In this document: positions 63,791 through 64,000 of the stretch, in pieces
How positions within the stretch are numbered: the stretch's first letter is position 1
Layout: each line of letters opens with the position of its first letter
Assembly (NCBI RefSeq): GCF_001761485.1
Contig: NC_090772.1
Coordinates: forward strand, 3,222,501 to 3,286,500
Direction of reading: 5' to 3'
Length of the DNA: 64,000 bases
Origin: Yarrowia lipolytica
Taxonomy: Eukaryota; Ascomycota; Dipodascomycetes; Dipodascales
The notes under the pieces: model-generated
Seen by the model: only the letters and a program-made list of their open reading frames with translations
What the model was told of the DNA's origin: nothing
The model's database searches: none
Position numbers and translations under genes: made by a program

Positions 63791-64000
63791 CTACTTGTAG
63801 TAAAGGGCTACCATCCAGAAAAGCGAATGGTGCGAAAGCAAGGCTAATAGCTCAGTTACAACTGCTTGTGGTGTATTCTTTTTGTGGTCATTCAGACCTG
63901 CAGTTGTCCCTTCTATTGCAGAACGTAGATCATTCCTCAGATCTGAGGATCTCTTTGTAGAATCTGAGCTTCTAGTTAACATACAGCATCTAAAATTACA
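63791..64000 (-). CDS. Possible 3' end of a gene cut by the window edge
   Basis: A minus-strand frame is open from the window end to a stop at 63791, about 69 codons. It reads RSSDLRNDLRSAIEGTTAGL and, further on, TPQAVVTELLALLSHH, a balanced composition that looks like protein. Without the rest of the frame it cannot be assigned and may be chance. Confidence 0.22.
   Translation of the reverse strand, partial: CNFRCCMLTRSSDSTKRSSDLRNDLRSAIEGTTAGLNDHKKNTPQAVVTELLALLSHHSLFWMVALYYK

Noticed and set aside
63840-63870. TAGCTCAGTTAC as a tRNA A box
   Set aside because: No B box lies at the right distance and the flanks do not pair.

Overview
The window looks like nuclear chromosomal DNA of the oleaginous yeast Yarrowia lipolytica. 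Three things point there. The acetate-channel family gene at 38475-39287 matches, as I remember it, the 270-residue GPR1 of that species. The introns carry the species' usual signals, a GTGAGT or GTAAGT donor and a CTAAC branch point placed only 2-4 nt before the acceptor AG. Gene spacing is loose, about one gene per 3 kb, with intergenic DNA full of short TACAGTATGTACATACTGTA-like and AGCTAC/TACTTGTAGC words. No tRNA, rRNA, CRISPR or transposon copy could be supported.

Layout. 0-10 kb: ELP2 (Elongator) and ILV3 (dihydroxyacid dehydratase, whose start codon and presequence lie in a 17-nt first exon), both on the minus strand, then a large charged protein of unknown function on the plus strand. 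10-13 kb: a proline/serine/threonine-rich, probably GPI-anchored wall mannoprotein with several nested tandem repeats. 13-22 kb: a 2.7 kb gene-free stretch, a leucine-rich-repeat RhoGEF with an intron inside its DH domain, and a four-exon VanZ-like membrane protein that is only visible after splicing. 22-32.5 kb: an acidic unknown protein, a small four-helix membrane protein, PNG1 (peptide:N-glycanase) and ADP1 (EGF-bearing ABC transporter). 32.4-38.5 kb: a 6 kb gene desert. 38-46 kb: GPR1, CHL1 helicase and a carboxypeptidase Y-like secreted or vacuolar protease. 45.7-47.2 kb: remains of an F-box gene. 47.4-52.5 kb: BUD13 splicing factor, a GNAT-ankyrin fusion, and a Sae2/CtIP end-resection factor. 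54.6-60.5 kb: MSP1, a mitochondrial membrane protein, GWT1 (GPI inositol acyltransferase) and SYM1. 60.5-64 kb: a degenerate SNF2-type protein that has lost its ATPase residues, next to a 1 kb block of novel degenerate repeats.

The genes are mostly independent single-copy housekeeping genes and do not form a cluster. Loose functional links exist: GWT1 works on the GPI precursor that the wall mannoprotein would need; CHL1 and Sae2 both serve genome stability; ILV3, MSP1, SYM1 and the 236-residue protein act at mitochondria; PNG1 serves glycoprotein turnover.

The best leads for something undescribed are the SNF2 pseudo-ATPase with its neighbouring repeat block, the charged protein with a duplicated DF-[TS]-EL motif, the spliced VanZ-like gene, and two CCG-N4-CGG palindromes upstream of ILV3.
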